NCBI GenBank assembly: GCA_964057225.1
Contig: OZ059897.1
Location: forward strand, 868,001 to 932,000
Source: Auanema rhodensis
Taxonomy: Eukaryota; Nematoda; Chromadorea; Rhabditida; Rhabditidae
DNA: 64,000 nucleotides
Direction of reading: 5' to 3'
Shown: piece after piece, positions 27,691 through 42,432 of the stretch
How positions within the stretch are numbered: the stretch's first letter is position 1
Layout of the letters: the number at the start of each line of letters is the position of its first letter
Notes under the pieces: model-generated
Database searches by the model: none
Seen by the model: the letters and a program-made list of their open reading frames with translations, nothing else
Told to the model about the DNA's origin: nothing
Made by a program: the position numbers and the translations under genes

Positions 27691-30600
27691 TCACCCTGAA
27701 GAATTAATTTTTTCGTTGATTAACATTGTCCATCGTCTTCGCCTTGAAAAAAGAAATCTAAAAACATCTACTTTTGGTAAAATTATTTTGAAATTTTTTG
27801 GCAAAATTTTTGTCAAAATGTTTTTGAGAGCAATGTTGAGTGTACATGGAAACTCAACATACACTAATGCAACATTTTTCAAACGATCATAACTAATTTT
27901 TGTATTGAGCGTTTCTTAATGTATTATAGTGCATTCGATGCGGATTTTTAAGCTGCTTCGATCTGTGTTATCAGATTTGCGCTAGCTTAAAAATGAACCG
28001 AGATATCAACTGATATAAGTTCACACTTATATCCTCGATTTTCACCCTGAAGAATTAATTTTTTCGTTGAATAACATTGTCCATCGTCTTCGCCTTGAAA
28101 AAAGAAATCTAAAAACATCTACTTTTGGTAAAATTATTTTGAAATTTTTCAGGAAAATTTTTGTCAAAATGTTTTTGGAATCAATGTTGAGTGTACATGG
28201 AAACTCAACATACACTAATGCATAATTATTTAAACGATCATAACTAATTTTTGTATTGAGCGTTTCTTAATGTATTATAGTGCATTCGATGCGGATTTTT
28301 AAGCTGCGTCGATCTGTGTTATCAGATTTGAGTTAGCTTAAAAATGCACCGAGATATCAACTGATATAAGTTCACACTTATATCCTCGATTTTCACCCTG
28401 AAGAATTAATTTTTTCGTTGAATAACATTGTCCATCGTCTTCGCCTTGAAAAAAGAAATCTAAAAACATCTACTTTTGGTAAAATTATTTTGAAATTTTT
28501 CAGGAAAATTTTTGTCAAAATGTTTTTGGAAGCAATGTTGAGTGTACATGGAAACTCAACATACACTAATGCATAATTTTTTAAACAATCATAACTAATT
28601 TTTGTATTGAGCGTTTCTTAATGTACTATAGTGCATTCGATGCGGATTTTTAAGCTGCGTCGATCTGTGTTATCAGATTTGCGCTAGCTGAAAAATGAAC
28701 CGAGATATCAACTGATATAAGTTCACACTTATATCCTCGATTTTCACCCTGAAGAATTAATTTTTTCGTTGAATAACATTGTCCATCGTCTTCGCCTTGA
28801 AAAAAGAAATCTAAAAACATCTACTTTTAGTAAAATTATTTTGAAATTTTTCAGGAAAATTTTTGTCAAAATGTTTTTGGAATCAATGTTGAGTGTACAT
28901 GGAAACTCAACATACACTAATGCATAATTATTTAAACGATCATAACTAATTTTTGTATTGAGCGTTTCTTAATGTATTATAGTGCATTCGATGCGGATTT
29001 TTAAGCTGCGTCGATCTGTGTTATCAGATTTGAGTTAGCTTAAAAATGCACCGAGATATCAACTGATATAAGTTCACACTTATATCCTCGATTTTCACCC
29101 TGAAGAATTAATTTTTTCGTTGAATAACATTGTCCATCGTCTTCGCCTTGAAAAAAGAAATCTAAAAACATCTACTTTTGGTAAAATTATTTTGAAATTT
29201 TTCAGGAAAATTTTTGTCAAAATGTTTTTGGAAGCAATGTTGAGTGTACATGGAAACTCAACATACACTAATGCATAATTTTTTAAACAATCATAACTAA
29301 TTTTTGTATTGAGCGTTTCTTAATGTATTATAGTGCATTCGATGCGGATTTTTAAGCTGCGTCGATCTGTGTTATCAGATTTGAGTTAGCTTAAAAATGC
29401 ACCGAGATATCAACTGATATAAGTTCACACTTATATCCTCGATTTTCACCCTGAAGAATTAATTTTTTCGTTGAATAACATTGTCCATCGTCTTCGCCTT
29501 GAAAAAAGAAATCTAAAAACATCTACTTTTGGTAAAATTATTCTGAAATTTTTCAGGAAAATTTTTGTCAAAATGTTTTTGGAATCAATGTTGAGTGTAC
29601 ATGGAAACTCAACATACACTAATGCATAATTATTTAAACGATCATAACTAATTTTTGTATTGAGCGTTTCTTAATGTATTATAGTGCATTCGATGCGGAT
29701 TTTTAAGCTGCGTCGATCTGTGTTATCAGATTTGAGTTAGCTTAAAAATGCACCGAGATATCAACTGATATAAGTTCACACTTATATCCTCGATTTTCAC
29801 CCTGAAGAATTAATTTTTTCGTTGAATAACATTGTCCATCGTCTTCGCCTTGAAAAAAGAAATCTAAAAACATCTACTTTTGGTAAAATTATTTTGAAAT
29901 TTTTCAGGAAAATTTTTGTCAAAATGTTTTTGGAAGCAATGTTGAGTGTACATGGAAACTCAACATACACTAATGCATAATTTTTTAAACAATCATAACT
30001 AATTTTTGTATTGAGCGTTTCTTAATGTATTATAGTGCATTCGATGCGGATTTTTAAGCTGCGTCGATCTGTGTTATCAGATTTGAGTTAGCTTAAAAAT
30101 GCACCGAGATATCAACTGATATAAGTTCACACTTATATCCTCGATTTTCACCCTGAAGAATTAATTTTTTCGTTGAATAACATTGTCCATCGTCTTCGCC
30201 TTGAAAAAAGAAATCTAAAAACATCTACTTTTGGTAAAATTATTCTGAAATTTTTCAGGAAAATTTTTGTCAAAATGTTTTTGGAATCAATGTTGAGTGT
30301 ACATGGAAACTCAACATACACTAATGCATAATTTTTTAAACGATCATAACTAATTTTTGTATTGAGCGTTTCTTTATGTATTATAGTGCATTCGATGCGG
30401 ATTTTTAAGCTGCGTCGATCTGTGTTATCAGATTTGAGTTAGCTTAAAAATGCACCGAGATATCAACTGATATAAGTTCACACTTATATCCTCGATTTTC
30501 ACCCTGAAGAATTAATTTTTTCGTTGATTAACATTGTCCATTGTCTTTGCCTTGAAAAAAGGAATCTAAAAACATCTAATTTTTGTGAAATTATTTTGAA

Positions 30601-33600
30601 ATTTTTTGGCAAAATTTTTGTCAAAATGTTTTTGAAAGCAATGTTGAGTGTACATGGAAACTCAACATACACTAATGCAACATTTTTCAAACGATCATAA
30701 CTAATTTTTGTATTGAGCGTTTCTTAATGTATTATAGTGCATTCGATGCGGATTTTTAAGCTGCTTCGATCTGTGTTATCAGATTTGCGCTAGCTTAAAA
30801 ATGAACCGAGATATCAACTGATATAAGTTCACACTTATATCCTCGATTTTCACCCTGAAGAATTAATTTTTTCGTTGAATAACATTGTCCATCGTCTTCG
30901 CCTTGAAAAAAGAAATCTAAAAACATCTACTTTTGGTAAAATTATTTTGAAATTTTTCAGGAAAATTTTTGTCAAAATGTTTTTGGAAGCAATGTTGAGT
31001 GTACATGGAAACTCAACATACACTAATGCATAATTTTTTAAACAATCATAACTAATTTTTGTATTGAGCGTTTCTTAATGTATTATAGTGCATTCGATGC
31101 GGATTTTTAAGCTGCGTCGATCTGTGTTATCAGATTTGAGTTAGCTTAAAAATGCACCGAGATATCAACTGATATAAGTTCACACTTATATCCTCGATTT
31201 TCACCCTGAAGAATTAATTTTTTCGTTGAATAACATTGTCCATCGTCTTCGCCTTGAAAAAAGAAATCTAAAAACATCTACTTTTGGTAAAATTATTTTG
31301 AAATTTTTCAGGAAAATTTTTGTCAAAATGTTTTTGGAATCAATGTTGAGTGTACATGGAAACTCAACATACACTAATGCATAATTATTTAAACGATCAT
31401 AACTAATTTTTGTATTGAGCGTTTCTTAATGTATTATAGTGCATTCGATGCGGATTTTTAAGCTGCGTCGATCTGTGTTATCAGATTTGAGTTAGCTTAA
31501 AAATGCACCGAGATATCAACTGATATAAGTTCACACTTATATCCTCGATTTTCACCCTGAAGAATTAATTTTTTCGTTGAATAACATTGTCCATCGTCTT
31601 CGCCTTGAAAAAAGAAATCTAAAAACATCTACTTTTGGTAAAATTATTTTGAAATTTTTCAGGAAAATTTTTGTCAAAATGTTTTTGGAAGCAATGTTGA
31701 GTGTACATGGAAACTCAACATACACTAATGCATAATTTTTTAAACAATCATAACTAATTTTTGTATTGAGCGTTTCTTAATGTATTATAGTGCATTCGAT
31801 GCGGATTTTTAAGCTGCTTCGATCTGTGTTATCAGATTTGCGCTAGCTTAAAAATGAACCGAGATATCAAATGATATAAGTTCACACTTATATCCTCGAT
31901 TTTCACCCTGAAGAATTAATTTTTTCGTTGAATAACATTGTCCATCGTCTTCGCCTTGAAAAAAGAAATCTAAAAACATCTACTTTTGGTAAAATTATTT
32001 TGAAATTTTTCAGGAAAATTTTTGTCAAAATGTTTTTGGAATCAATGTTGAGTGTACATGGAAACTCAACATACACTAATGCATAATTATTTAAACGATC
32101 ATAACTAATTTTTGTATTGAGCGTTTCTTAATGTATTATAGTGCATTCGATGCGGATTTTTAAGCTGCGTCGATCTGTGTTATCAGATTTGAGTTAGCTT
32201 AAAAATGCACCGAGATATCAACTGATATAAGTTCACACTTATATCCTCGATTTTCACCCTGAAGAATTAATTTTTTCGTTGAATAACATTGTCCATCGTC
32301 TTCGCCTTGAAAAAAGAAATCTAAAAACATCTACTTTTGGTAAAATTATTCTGAAATTTTTCAGGAAAATTTTTGTCAAAATGTTTTTGGAATCAATGTT
32401 GAGTGTACATGGAAACTCAACATACACTAATGCATAATTTTTTAAACGATCATAACTAATTTTTGTATTGAGCGTTTCTTTATGTATTATAGTGCATTCG
32501 ATGCGGATTTTTAAGCTGCGTCGATCTGTGTTATCAGATTTGAGTTAGCTTAAAAATGCACCGAGATATCAACTGATATAAGTTCACACTTATATCCTCG
32601 ATTTTCACCCTGAAGAATTAATTTTTTCGTTGATTAACATTGTCCATCGTCTTTGCCTTGAAAAAAGGAATCTAAAAACATCTAATTTTTGTGAAATTAT
32701 TTTGAAATTTTTTGGCAAAATTTTTGTCAAAATGTTTTTGAAAGCAATGTTGAGTGTACATGGAAACTCAACATACACTAATGCAACATTTTTCAAACGA
32801 TCATAACTAATTTTTGTATTGAGCGTTTCTTAATGTATTATAGTGCATTCGATGCGGATTTTTAAGCTGCTTCGATCTGTGTTATCAGATTTGCGCTAGC
32901 TTAAAAATGAACCGAGATATCAACTGATATAAGTTCACACTTATATCCTCGATTTTCACCCTGAAGAATTAATTTTTTCGTTGAATAACATTGTCCATCG
33001 TCTTCGCCTTGAAAAAAGAAATCTAAAAACATCTACTTTTGGTAAAATTATTTTGAAATTTTTCAGGAAAATTTTTGTCAAAATGTTTTTGGAAGCAATG
33101 TTGAGTGTACATGGAAACTCAACATACACTAATGCATAATTTTTTAAACAATCATAACTAATTTTTGTATTGAGCGTTTCTTAATGTATTATAGTGCATT
33201 CGATGCGGATTTTTAAGCTGCGTTGATCTGTGTTATCAGATTTGAGTTAGCTTAAAAATGCACCGAGATATCAACTGATATAAGTTCACACTTATATCCT
33301 CGATTTTCACCCTGAAGAATTAATTTTTTCGTTGAATAACATTGTCCATCGTCTTCGCCTTGAAAAAAGAAATCTAAAAACATCTACTTTTGGTAAAATT
33401 ATTCTGAAATTTTTCAGGAAAATTTTTGTCAAAATGTTTTTGGAATCAATGTTGAGTGTACATGGAAACTCAACATACACTAATGCATAATTTTTTAAAC
33501 GATCATAACTAATTTTTGTATTGAGCGTTTCTTTATGTATTATAGTGCATTCGATGCGGATTTTTAAGCTGCGTCGATCTGTGTTATCAGATTTGAGTTA

Positions 33601-36600
33601 GCTTAAAAATGCACCGAGATATCAACTGATATAAGTTCACACTTATATCCTCGATTTTCACCCTGAAGAATTAATTTTTTCGTTGAATAACATTGTCCAT
33701 CGTCTTCGCCTTGAAAAAAGAAATCTAAAAACATCTACTTTTGGTAAAATTATTTTGAAATTTTTCAGGAAAATTTTTGTCAAAATGTTTTTGGAAGCAA
33801 TGTTGAGTGTACATGGAAACTCAACATACACTAATGCATAATTTTTTAAACAATCATAACTAATTTTTGTATTGAGCGTTTCTTAATGTATTATAGTGCA
33901 TTCGATGCGGATTTTTAAGCTGCGTCGATCTGTGTTATCAGATTTGAGTTAGCTTAAAAATGCACCGAGATATCAACTGATATAAGTTCACACTTATATC
34001 CTCGATTTTCACCCTGAAGAATTAATTTTTTCGTTGAATAACATTGTCCATCGTCTTCGCCTTGAAAAAAGAAATCTAAAAACATCTACTTTTGGTAAAA
34101 TTATTTTGAAATTTTTCAGGAAAATTTTTGTCAAAATGTTTTTGGAAGCAATGTTGAGTGTACATGGAAACTCAACATACACTAATGCATAATTTTTTAA
34201 ACAATCATAACTAATTTTTGTATTGAGCGTTTCTTAATGTATTATAGTGCATTCGATGCGGATTTTTAAGCTGCTTCGATCTGTGTTATCAGATTTGCGC
34301 TAGCTTAAAAATGAACCGAGATATCAACTGATATAAGTTCACACTTATATCCTCGATTTTCACCCTGAAGAATTAATTTTTTCGTTGAATAACATTGTCC
34401 ATCGTCTTCGCCTTGCAAAAAGAAATCTAAAAACATCTACTTTTGGTAAAATTATTTTGAAATTTTTCAGGAAAATTTTTGTCAAAATGTTTTTGGAATC
34501 AATGTTGAGTGTACATGGAAACTCAACATACACTAATGCATAATTATTTAAACGATCATAACTAATTTTTGTATTGAGCGTTTCTTAATGTATTATAGTG
34601 CATTCGATGCGGATTTTTAAGCTGCGTCGATCTGTGTTATCAGATTTGAGTTAGCTTAAAAATGCACCGAGATATCAACTGATATAAGTTCACACTTATA
34701 TCCTCGATTTTCACCCTGAAGAATTAATTTTTTCGTTGAATAACATTGTCCATCGTCTTCGCCTTGAAAAAAGAAATCTAAAAACATCTACTTTTGGTAA
34801 AATTATTTTGAAATTTTTCAGGAAAATTTTTGTCAAAATGTTTTTGGAAGCAATGTTGAGTGTACATGGAAACTCAACATACACTAATGCATAATTTTTT
34901 AAACAATCATAACTAATTTTTGTATTGAGCGTTTCTTAATGTATTATAGTGCATTCGATGCGGATTTTTAAGCTGCGTCGATCTGTGTTATCAGATTTGA
35001 GTTAGCTTAAAAATGCACCGAGATATCAACTGATATAAGTTCACACTTATATCCTCGATTTTCACCCTGAAGAATTAATTTTTTCGTTGAATAACATTGT
35101 CCATCGTCTTCGCCTTGAAAAAAGAAATCTAAAAACATCTACTTTTGGTAAAATTATTCTGAAATTTTTCAGGAAAATTTTTGTCAAAATGTTTTTGGAA
35201 TCAATGTTGAGTGTACATGGAAACTCAACATACACTAATGCATAATTTTTTAAACGATCATAACTAATTTTTGTATTGAGCGTTTCTTTATGTATTATAG
35301 TGCATTCGATGCGGATTTTTAAGCTGCGTCGATCTGTGTTATCAGATTTGAGTTAGCTTAAAAATGCACCGAGATATCAACTGATATAAGTTCACACTTA
35401 TATCCTCGATTTTCACCCTGAAGAATTAATTTTTTCGTTGATTAACATTGTCCATCGTCTTTGCCTTGAAAAAAGGAATCTAAAAACATCTAATTTTTGT
35501 GAAATTATTTTGAAATTTTTTGGCAAAATTTTTGTCAAAATGTTTTTGAAAGCAATGTTGAGTGTACATGGAAACTCAACATACACTAATGCAACATTTT
35601 TCAAACGATCATAACTAATTTTTGTATTGAGCGTTTCTTAATGTATTATAGTGCATTCGATGCGGATTTTTAAGCTGCTTCGATCTGTGTTATCAGATTT
35701 GCGCTAGCTTAAAAATGAACCGAGATATCAACTGATATAAGTTCACACTTATATCCTCGATTTTCACCCTGAAGAATTAATTTTTTCGTTGAATAACATT
35801 GTCCATCGTCTTCGCCTTGAAAAAAGAAATCTAAAAACATCTACTTTTGGTAAAATTATTTTGAAATTTTTCAGGAAAATTTTTGTCAAAATGTTTTTGG
35901 AAGCAATGTTGAGTGTACATGGAAACTCAACATACACTAATGCATAATTTTTTAAACAATCATAACTAATTTTTGTATTGAGCGTTTCTTGATGTATTAT
36001 AGTGCATTCGATGCGGATTTTTAAGCTGCGTTGATCTGTGTTATCAGATTTGAGTTAGCTTAAAAATGCACCGAGATATCAACTGATATAAGTTCACACT
36101 TATATCCTCGATTTTCACCCTGAAGAATTAATTTTTTCGTTGAATAACATTGTCCATCGTCTTCGCCTTGAAAAAAGAAATCTAAAAACATCTACTTTTG
36201 GTAAAATTATTCTGAAATTTTTCAGGAAAATTTTTGTCAAAATGTTTTTGGAATCAATGTTGAGTGTACATGGAAACTCAACATACACTAATGCATAATT
36301 TTTTAAACGATCATAACTAATTTTTGTATTGAGCGTTTCTTTATGTATTATAGTGCATTCGATGCGGATTTTTAAGCTGCGTCGATCTGTGTTATCAGAT
36401 TTGAGTTAGCTTAAAAATGCACCGAGATATCAACTGATATAAGTTCACACTTATATCCTCGATTTTCACCCTGAAGAATTAATTTTTTCGTTGAATAACA
36501 TTGTCCATCGTCTTCGCCTTGAAAAAAGAAATCTAAAAACATCTACTTTTGGTAAAATTATTTTGAAATTTTTCAGGAAAATTTTTGTCAAAATGTTTTT

Positions 36601-37167
36601 GGAAGCAATGTTGAGTGTACATGGAAACTCAACATACACTAATGCATAATTTTTTAAACAATCATAACTAATTTTTGTATTGAGCGTTTCTTAATGTATT
36701 ATAGTGCATTCGATGCGGATTTTTAAGCTGCGTCGATCTGTGTTATCAGATTTGAGTTAGCTTGAAAATGCACCGAGATATCAACTGATATAAGTTCACA
36801 CTTATATCCTCGATTTTCACCCTGAAGAATTAATTTTTTCGTTGAATAACATTGTCCATCGTCTTCGCCTTGAAAAAAGAAATCTAAAAACATCTACTTT
36901 TGGTAAAATTATTCTGAAATTTTTCAGGAAAATTTTTGTCAAAATGTTTTTGGAATCAATGTTGAGTGTACATGGAAACTCAACATACACTAATGCATAA
37001 TTTTTTAAACGATCATAACTAATTTTTGTATTGAGCGTTTCTTTATGTATTATAGTGCATTCGATGCGGATTTTTAAGCTGCGTCGATCTGTGTTATCAG
37101 ATTTGAGTTAGCTTAAAAATGCACCGAGATATCAACTGATATAAGTTCACACTTATATCCTCGATTT
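27691..37167. repeat. Sat351 region with few monomer types and an 8-monomer HOR
   Basis: This stretch mostly alternates three types ('ggaagc/aaacaatc', 'ttatttaaacg' and 'attctg/ctttatg') with a 'ctaattttt' monomer at 30499, 32605 and 35413. From about 32,254 to 37,167 the order repeats at 2,808 bp (8 x 351). The private 'cgttgatctg' (usual form 'cgtcgatctg') at 33221 and 36029 supports this exactly. Single-copy private variants include 'tactatag' (about 28,624), 'ccattgtc' (about 30,538), 'tcaaatgatat' (about 31,867) and 'ccttgcaaaa' (about 34,412). Nothing but monomers is present. Confidence 0.82.
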
Positions 37168-38922
37168 TCACCCTGAAGAATTAATTTTTTCGTTGATTAA
37201 CATTGTCCATCGTCTTTGCCTTGAAAAAAGGAATCTAAAAACATCTACTTTTAGTAAAATTATCTTGAAATTTTTCAGGAAAATTTTTGTCAAAATGTTT
37301 TTGGAAGCAATGTTGAGTGTACATGGAAACTCAACATACACTAATGCATAATTTTTCAAACGATCATAACTAATTTTTGTATTGAGCGTTTCTTAATGTA
37401 TTATAGTGCATTCGATGCGGATTTTTAAGCTGCTTCGATCTGTGTTATCAGATTTGCGCTAGCTTAAAAATGAACCGAGATATCAACTGATATAAGTTCA
37501 CACTTATATCCTCGATTTTCACCCTGAAGAATTAATTTTTTCGTTGAATAACATTGTCCATCGTCTTCGCCTTGAAAAAAGAAATCTAAAAACATCTACT
37601 TTTAGTAAAATTATCTTGAAATTTTTCAGGAAAATTTTTGTCAAAATGTTTTTGGAAGCAATGTTGAGTGTACATGGAAACTCAACATACACTAATGCAA
37701 CATTTTTCAAACGATCATAACTAATTTTTGTATTGAGCGTTTCTTAATGTATTATAGTGCATTCGATGCGGATTTTTAAGCTGCTTCGATCTGTGTTATC
37801 AGATTTGCGCTAGCTTAAAAATGAACCGAGATATCAACTGATATAAGTTCACACTTATATCCTCGATTTTCACCCTGAAGAATTAATTTTTTCGTTGAAT
37901 AACATTGTCCATCGTCTTCGCCTTGAAAAAAGAAATCTAAAAACATCTACTTTTAGTAAAATTATCTTGAAATTTTTCAGGAAAATTTTTGTCAAAATGT
38001 TTTTGGAAGCAATGTTGAGTGTACATGGAAACTCAACATACACTAATGCATAATTTTTTAAACAATCATAACTAATTTTTGTATTGAGCGTTTCTTAATG
38101 TATCATAGTACATTCGATGCGGATTTTTAAGCTGCGTCGATCTGTGTTCTCAGATTTGAGTTAGCTTAAAAATGCACCGAGATATCAACTGATATAAGTT
38201 CACACTTATATCCTCGATTTTCACCCTGAAGAATTAATTTTTTCGTTGAATAACATTGTCCATCGTCTTCGCCTTGAAAAAAGGAATCTAAAAACATCTA
38301 CTTTTTGTGAAATTATTTTGAAATTTTTTGGCAAAATTTTTGTCAAAATGTTTTTGAAAGCAATGTTGAGTGTACATGGAAACTCAACATACACTAATGC
38401 AACATTTTTCAAACGATCATAACTAATTTTTGTATTGAGCGTTTCTGAATGTATTATAGTGCATTCGATGCGGATTTTTAAGCTGCTTCGATCTGTGTTA
38501 TCAGATTTGCGCTAGCTTAAAAATGCACCGAGATATCAACTGATATAAGTTCACACTTATATCCTCGATTTTCACCCTGAAGAATTAATTTTTTCGTTGA
38601 ATAACATTGTCCATCGTCTTCGCCTTGAAAAAAGAAATCTAAAAACATCTACTTTTGGTAAAATTATTTTGAAATTTTTCAGGAAAATTTTTGTCAAAAT
38701 GTTTTTGGAAGCAATGTTGAGTGTACATGGAAACTCAACATACACTAATGCATAATTTTTTAAACAATCATAACTAATTTTTGTATTGAGCGTTTCTTAA
38801 TGAATCATAGTGCATTCGATGCGGATTTTTAAGCTGCGTCGATCTGTGTTATCAGATTTGAGTTAGCTTAAAAATGCACCGAGATATCAACTGATATAAG
38901 TTCACACTTATATCCTCGATTT
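37168..38922. repeat. Sat351 transitional hybrid monomers
   Basis: Five monomers have unusual combinations of modules. The one at 37168 joins a 'gattaac/tttgcc' head to a 'ttttagt/caggaaaa' middle, with 'gcataatttttcaaacg'. The one at 37519 has a 'ttttagt' middle but the 'caacatttttcaaacg' segment normally tied to 'ttggcaaaa'. The one at 37870 carries 'gtgttctcag', seen only here. The stretch separates the 8-monomer HOR from the 5-monomer HOR and looks like a recombination seam. Confidence 0.7.
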
Positions 38923-41900
38923 TCAACCTGAAGAATTAATTTTTTCGTTGAATAACATTGTCCATCGTCTTCGCCTTGAAAAAAGAAATCTAAAAACATC
39001 TACTTTTGGTAAAATTATTTTGAAATTTTTCAGGAAAATTTTTGTCAAAATGTTTTTGGAATCAATGTTGAGTGTACATGGAAACTCAACATACACTAAT
39101 GCATAATTATTTAAACGATCATAACTAATTTTTGTATTGAGCGTTTCTTAATGTATTATAGTGCATTCGATGCGGATTTTTAAGCTGCGTCGATCTGTGT
39201 TATCAGATTTGAGTTAGCTTAAAAATGCACCGAGATATCAACTGATATAAGTTCACACATATATCCTCGATTTTCACCCTGAAGAATTAATTTTTTCGTT
39301 GAATAACATTGTCCATCGTCTTCGCCTTAAAAAAAGAAATCTAAAAACATCTACTTTTGGTAAAATTATTTTGAAATTTTTCAGGAAAATTTTTGTCAAA
39401 ATGTTTTTGGAAGCAATGTTGAGTGTACATGGAAACTCAACATACACTAATGCATAATTTTTTAAACAATCATAACTAATTTTTGTATTGAGCGTTTCTT
39501 AATGTATCATAGTGCATTCGATGCGGATTTTTAAGCTGCTTCGATCTGTGTTATCAGATTTGCGCTAGCTTCAAAATGCACCGAGATATCAACTGATATA
39601 AGTTCACACTTATATCCTCGATTTTCACCCTGAAGAATTAATTTTTTCGTTGAATAACATTGTCCATCGTCTTCGCCTTGAAAAAAGAAATCTAAAAACA
39701 TCTACTTTTGGTAAAATTATTTTGAAATTTTTCAGGAAAATTTTTGTCAAAATGTTTTTGAAAGCAATGTTGAGTGTACATGGAAACTCAACATACACTA
39801 ATGCATAATTTTTTAAACAATCATAACTAATTTTTGTATTGAGCGTTTCTTAATGTATTATAGTGCATTCGATGCGGATTTTTAAGCTGCGTCGATCTGT
39901 GTTATCAGATTTGAGTTAGCTTAAAAATGCACCGAGATATCAACTGATATAAGTTCACACTTATATCCTCGATTTTCACCCTGAAGAATTAATTTTTTCG
40001 TTGATTAACATTGTCCATCGTCTTTGCCTTGAAAAAAGGAATCTAAAAACATCTAATTTTTGTGAAATTATTTTGAAATTTTTTGGCAAAATTTTTGTCA
40101 AAATGTTTTTGAAAGCAATGTTGAGTGAACATGGAAACTCAACATACACTAATGCAACATTTTTCAAACGATCATAACTAATTTTTGTATTGAGCGTTTC
40201 TGAATGTATTATAGTGCATTCGATGCGGATTTTTAAGCTGCTTCGATCTGTGTTATCAGATTTGCGCTAGCTTAAAAATGCACCGAGATATCAACTGATA
40301 TAAGTTCACACTTATATCCTCGATTTTCACCCTGAAGAATTAATTTTTTCGTTGATTAACATTGTCCATCGTCTTTGCCTTGAAAAAAGGAATCTAAAAA
40401 CATCTACTTTTTGTGAAATTATTTTGAAATTTTTTGGCAAAATTTTTGTCAAAATGTTTTTGAAAGCAATGTTGAGTGTACATGGAAACTCAACATACAC
40501 TAATGCAACATTTTTCAAACGATCATAACTAATTTCTGTAAATAGCGTTTCTCAATGTAGTATAGTGCATTCGATGCGGATTTTTAAGCTGCGTCGATCT
40601 GTGTTATCAGATTTGAGTTAGCTTAAAAATGCACCGAGATATCAACTGATATAAGTTCACACTTATATCCTCGATTTTCAACCTGAAGAATTAATTTTTT
40701 CGTTGAATAACATTGTCCATCGTCTTCGCCTTGAAAAAAGAAATCTAAAAACATCTACTTTTGGTAAAATTATTTTGAAATTTTTCAGGAAAATTTTTGT
40801 CAAAATGTTTTTGGAATCAATGTTGAGTGTACATGGAAACTCAACATACACTAATGCATAATTATTTAAACGATCATAACTAATTTTTGTATTGAGCGTT
40901 TCTTAATGTATTATAGTGCATTCGATGCGGATTTTTAAGCTGCGTCGATCTGTGTTATCAGATTTGAGTTAGCTTAAAAATGCACCGAGATATCAACTGA
41001 TATAAGTTCACACATATATCCTCGATTTTCACCCTGAAGAATTAATTTTTTCGTTGAATAACATTGTCCATCGTCTTCGCCTTGAAAAAAGAAATCTAAA
41101 AACATCTACTTTTGGTAAAATTATTTTGAAATTTTTTAGGAAAATTTTTGTCAAAATGTTTTTGGAAGCAATGTTGAGTGTACATGGAAACTCAACATAC
41201 ACTAATGCATAATTTTTTAAACAATCATAACTAATTTTTGTATTGAGCGTTTCTTAATGTATCATAGTGCATTCGATGCGGATTTTTAAGCTGCTTCGAT
41301 CTGTGTTATCAGATTTGCGCTAGCTTCAAAATGCACCGAGATATCAACTGATATAAGTTCACACTTATATCCTCGATTTTCACCCTGAAGAATTAATTTT
41401 TTCGTTGAATAACATTGTCCATCGTCTTCGCCTTGAAAAAAGAAATCTAAAAACATCTACTTTTGGTAAAATTATTTTGAAATTTTTCAGGAAAATTTTT
41501 GTCAAAATGTTTTTGAAAGCAATGTTGAGTGTACATGGAAACTCAACATACACTAATGCAACATTTTTCAAACGATCATAACTAATTTTTGTATTGAGCG
41601 TTTCTTAATGTATTATAGTGCATTCGATGCGGATTTTTAAGCTGCGTCGATCTGTGTTATCAGATTTGAGTTAGCTTAAAAATGCACCGAGATATCAACT
41701 GATATAAGTTCACACTTATATCCTCGATTTTCACCCTGAAGAATTAATTTTTTCGTTGATTAACATTGTCCATCGTCTTTGCCTTGAAAAAAGGAATCTA
41801 AAAACATCTAATTTTTGTGAAATTATTTTGAAATTTTTTGGCAAAATTTTTGTCAAAATGTTTTTGAAAGCAATGTTGAGTGAACATGGAAACTCAACAT

Positions 41901-42432
41901 ACACTAATGCAACATTTTTCAAACGATCATAACTAATTTTTGTATTGAGCGTTTCTGAATGTATTATAGTGCATTCGATGCGGATTTTTAAGCTGCTTCG
42001 ATCTGTGTTATCAGATTTGCGCTAGCTTAAAAATGCACCGAGATATCAACTGATATAAGTTCACACTTATATCCTCGATTTTCACCCTGAAGAATTAATT
42101 TTTTCGTTGATTAACATTGTCCATCGTCTTTGCCTTGAAAAAAGGAATCTAAAAACATCTACTTTTTGTGAAATTATTTTGAAATTTTTTGGCAAAATTT
42201 TTGTCAAAATGTTTTTGAAAGCAATGTTGAGTGTACATGGAAACTCAACATACACTAATGCAACATTTTTCAAACGATCATAACTAATTTTTGTATTGAA
42301 CGTTTCTTAATGTATTATAGTGCATTCGATGCGGATTTTTAAGCTGCTTCGATCTGTGTTATCAGATTTGCACTAGCTTAAAAATGAACCGAGATATCAA
42401 CTGATATAAGTTCACACTTATATCCTCGATTT
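38923..42432. repeat. 5-monomer HOR, 1,755 bp, two copies
   Basis: Two consecutive units of five monomers. Private variants pair at exactly 1,755 bp (5 x 351): 'tttcaacctg' at 38921 and 40676, 'gttcacacat' at 39251 and 41006, the loop change 'gtgaacatgg' in the monomers at 39976 and 41731, and 'agcttcaaaatg' in the monomers at 39274 and 41029. Differences between units include a cluster in the monomer at 40327 ('ctgtaaatagcg', 'ctcaatgtagtatag') and the 'caacattttt' segment at about 41,560. 'cacatatatcc' disturbs the monomer's last hairpin in both copies. Confidence 0.9.

Noticed and set aside
313-42273. A repeated 63-codon minus-strand frame (for example 313-504, 1015-1206, 4876-5067) as a conserved small gene family
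   Set aside because: It recurs only because the monomer recurs. The first codon is TTG (502-504 reads caa on the plus strand), not ATG, and most monomers have TTA there, so the start is lost. There is no promoter or recognisable domain.
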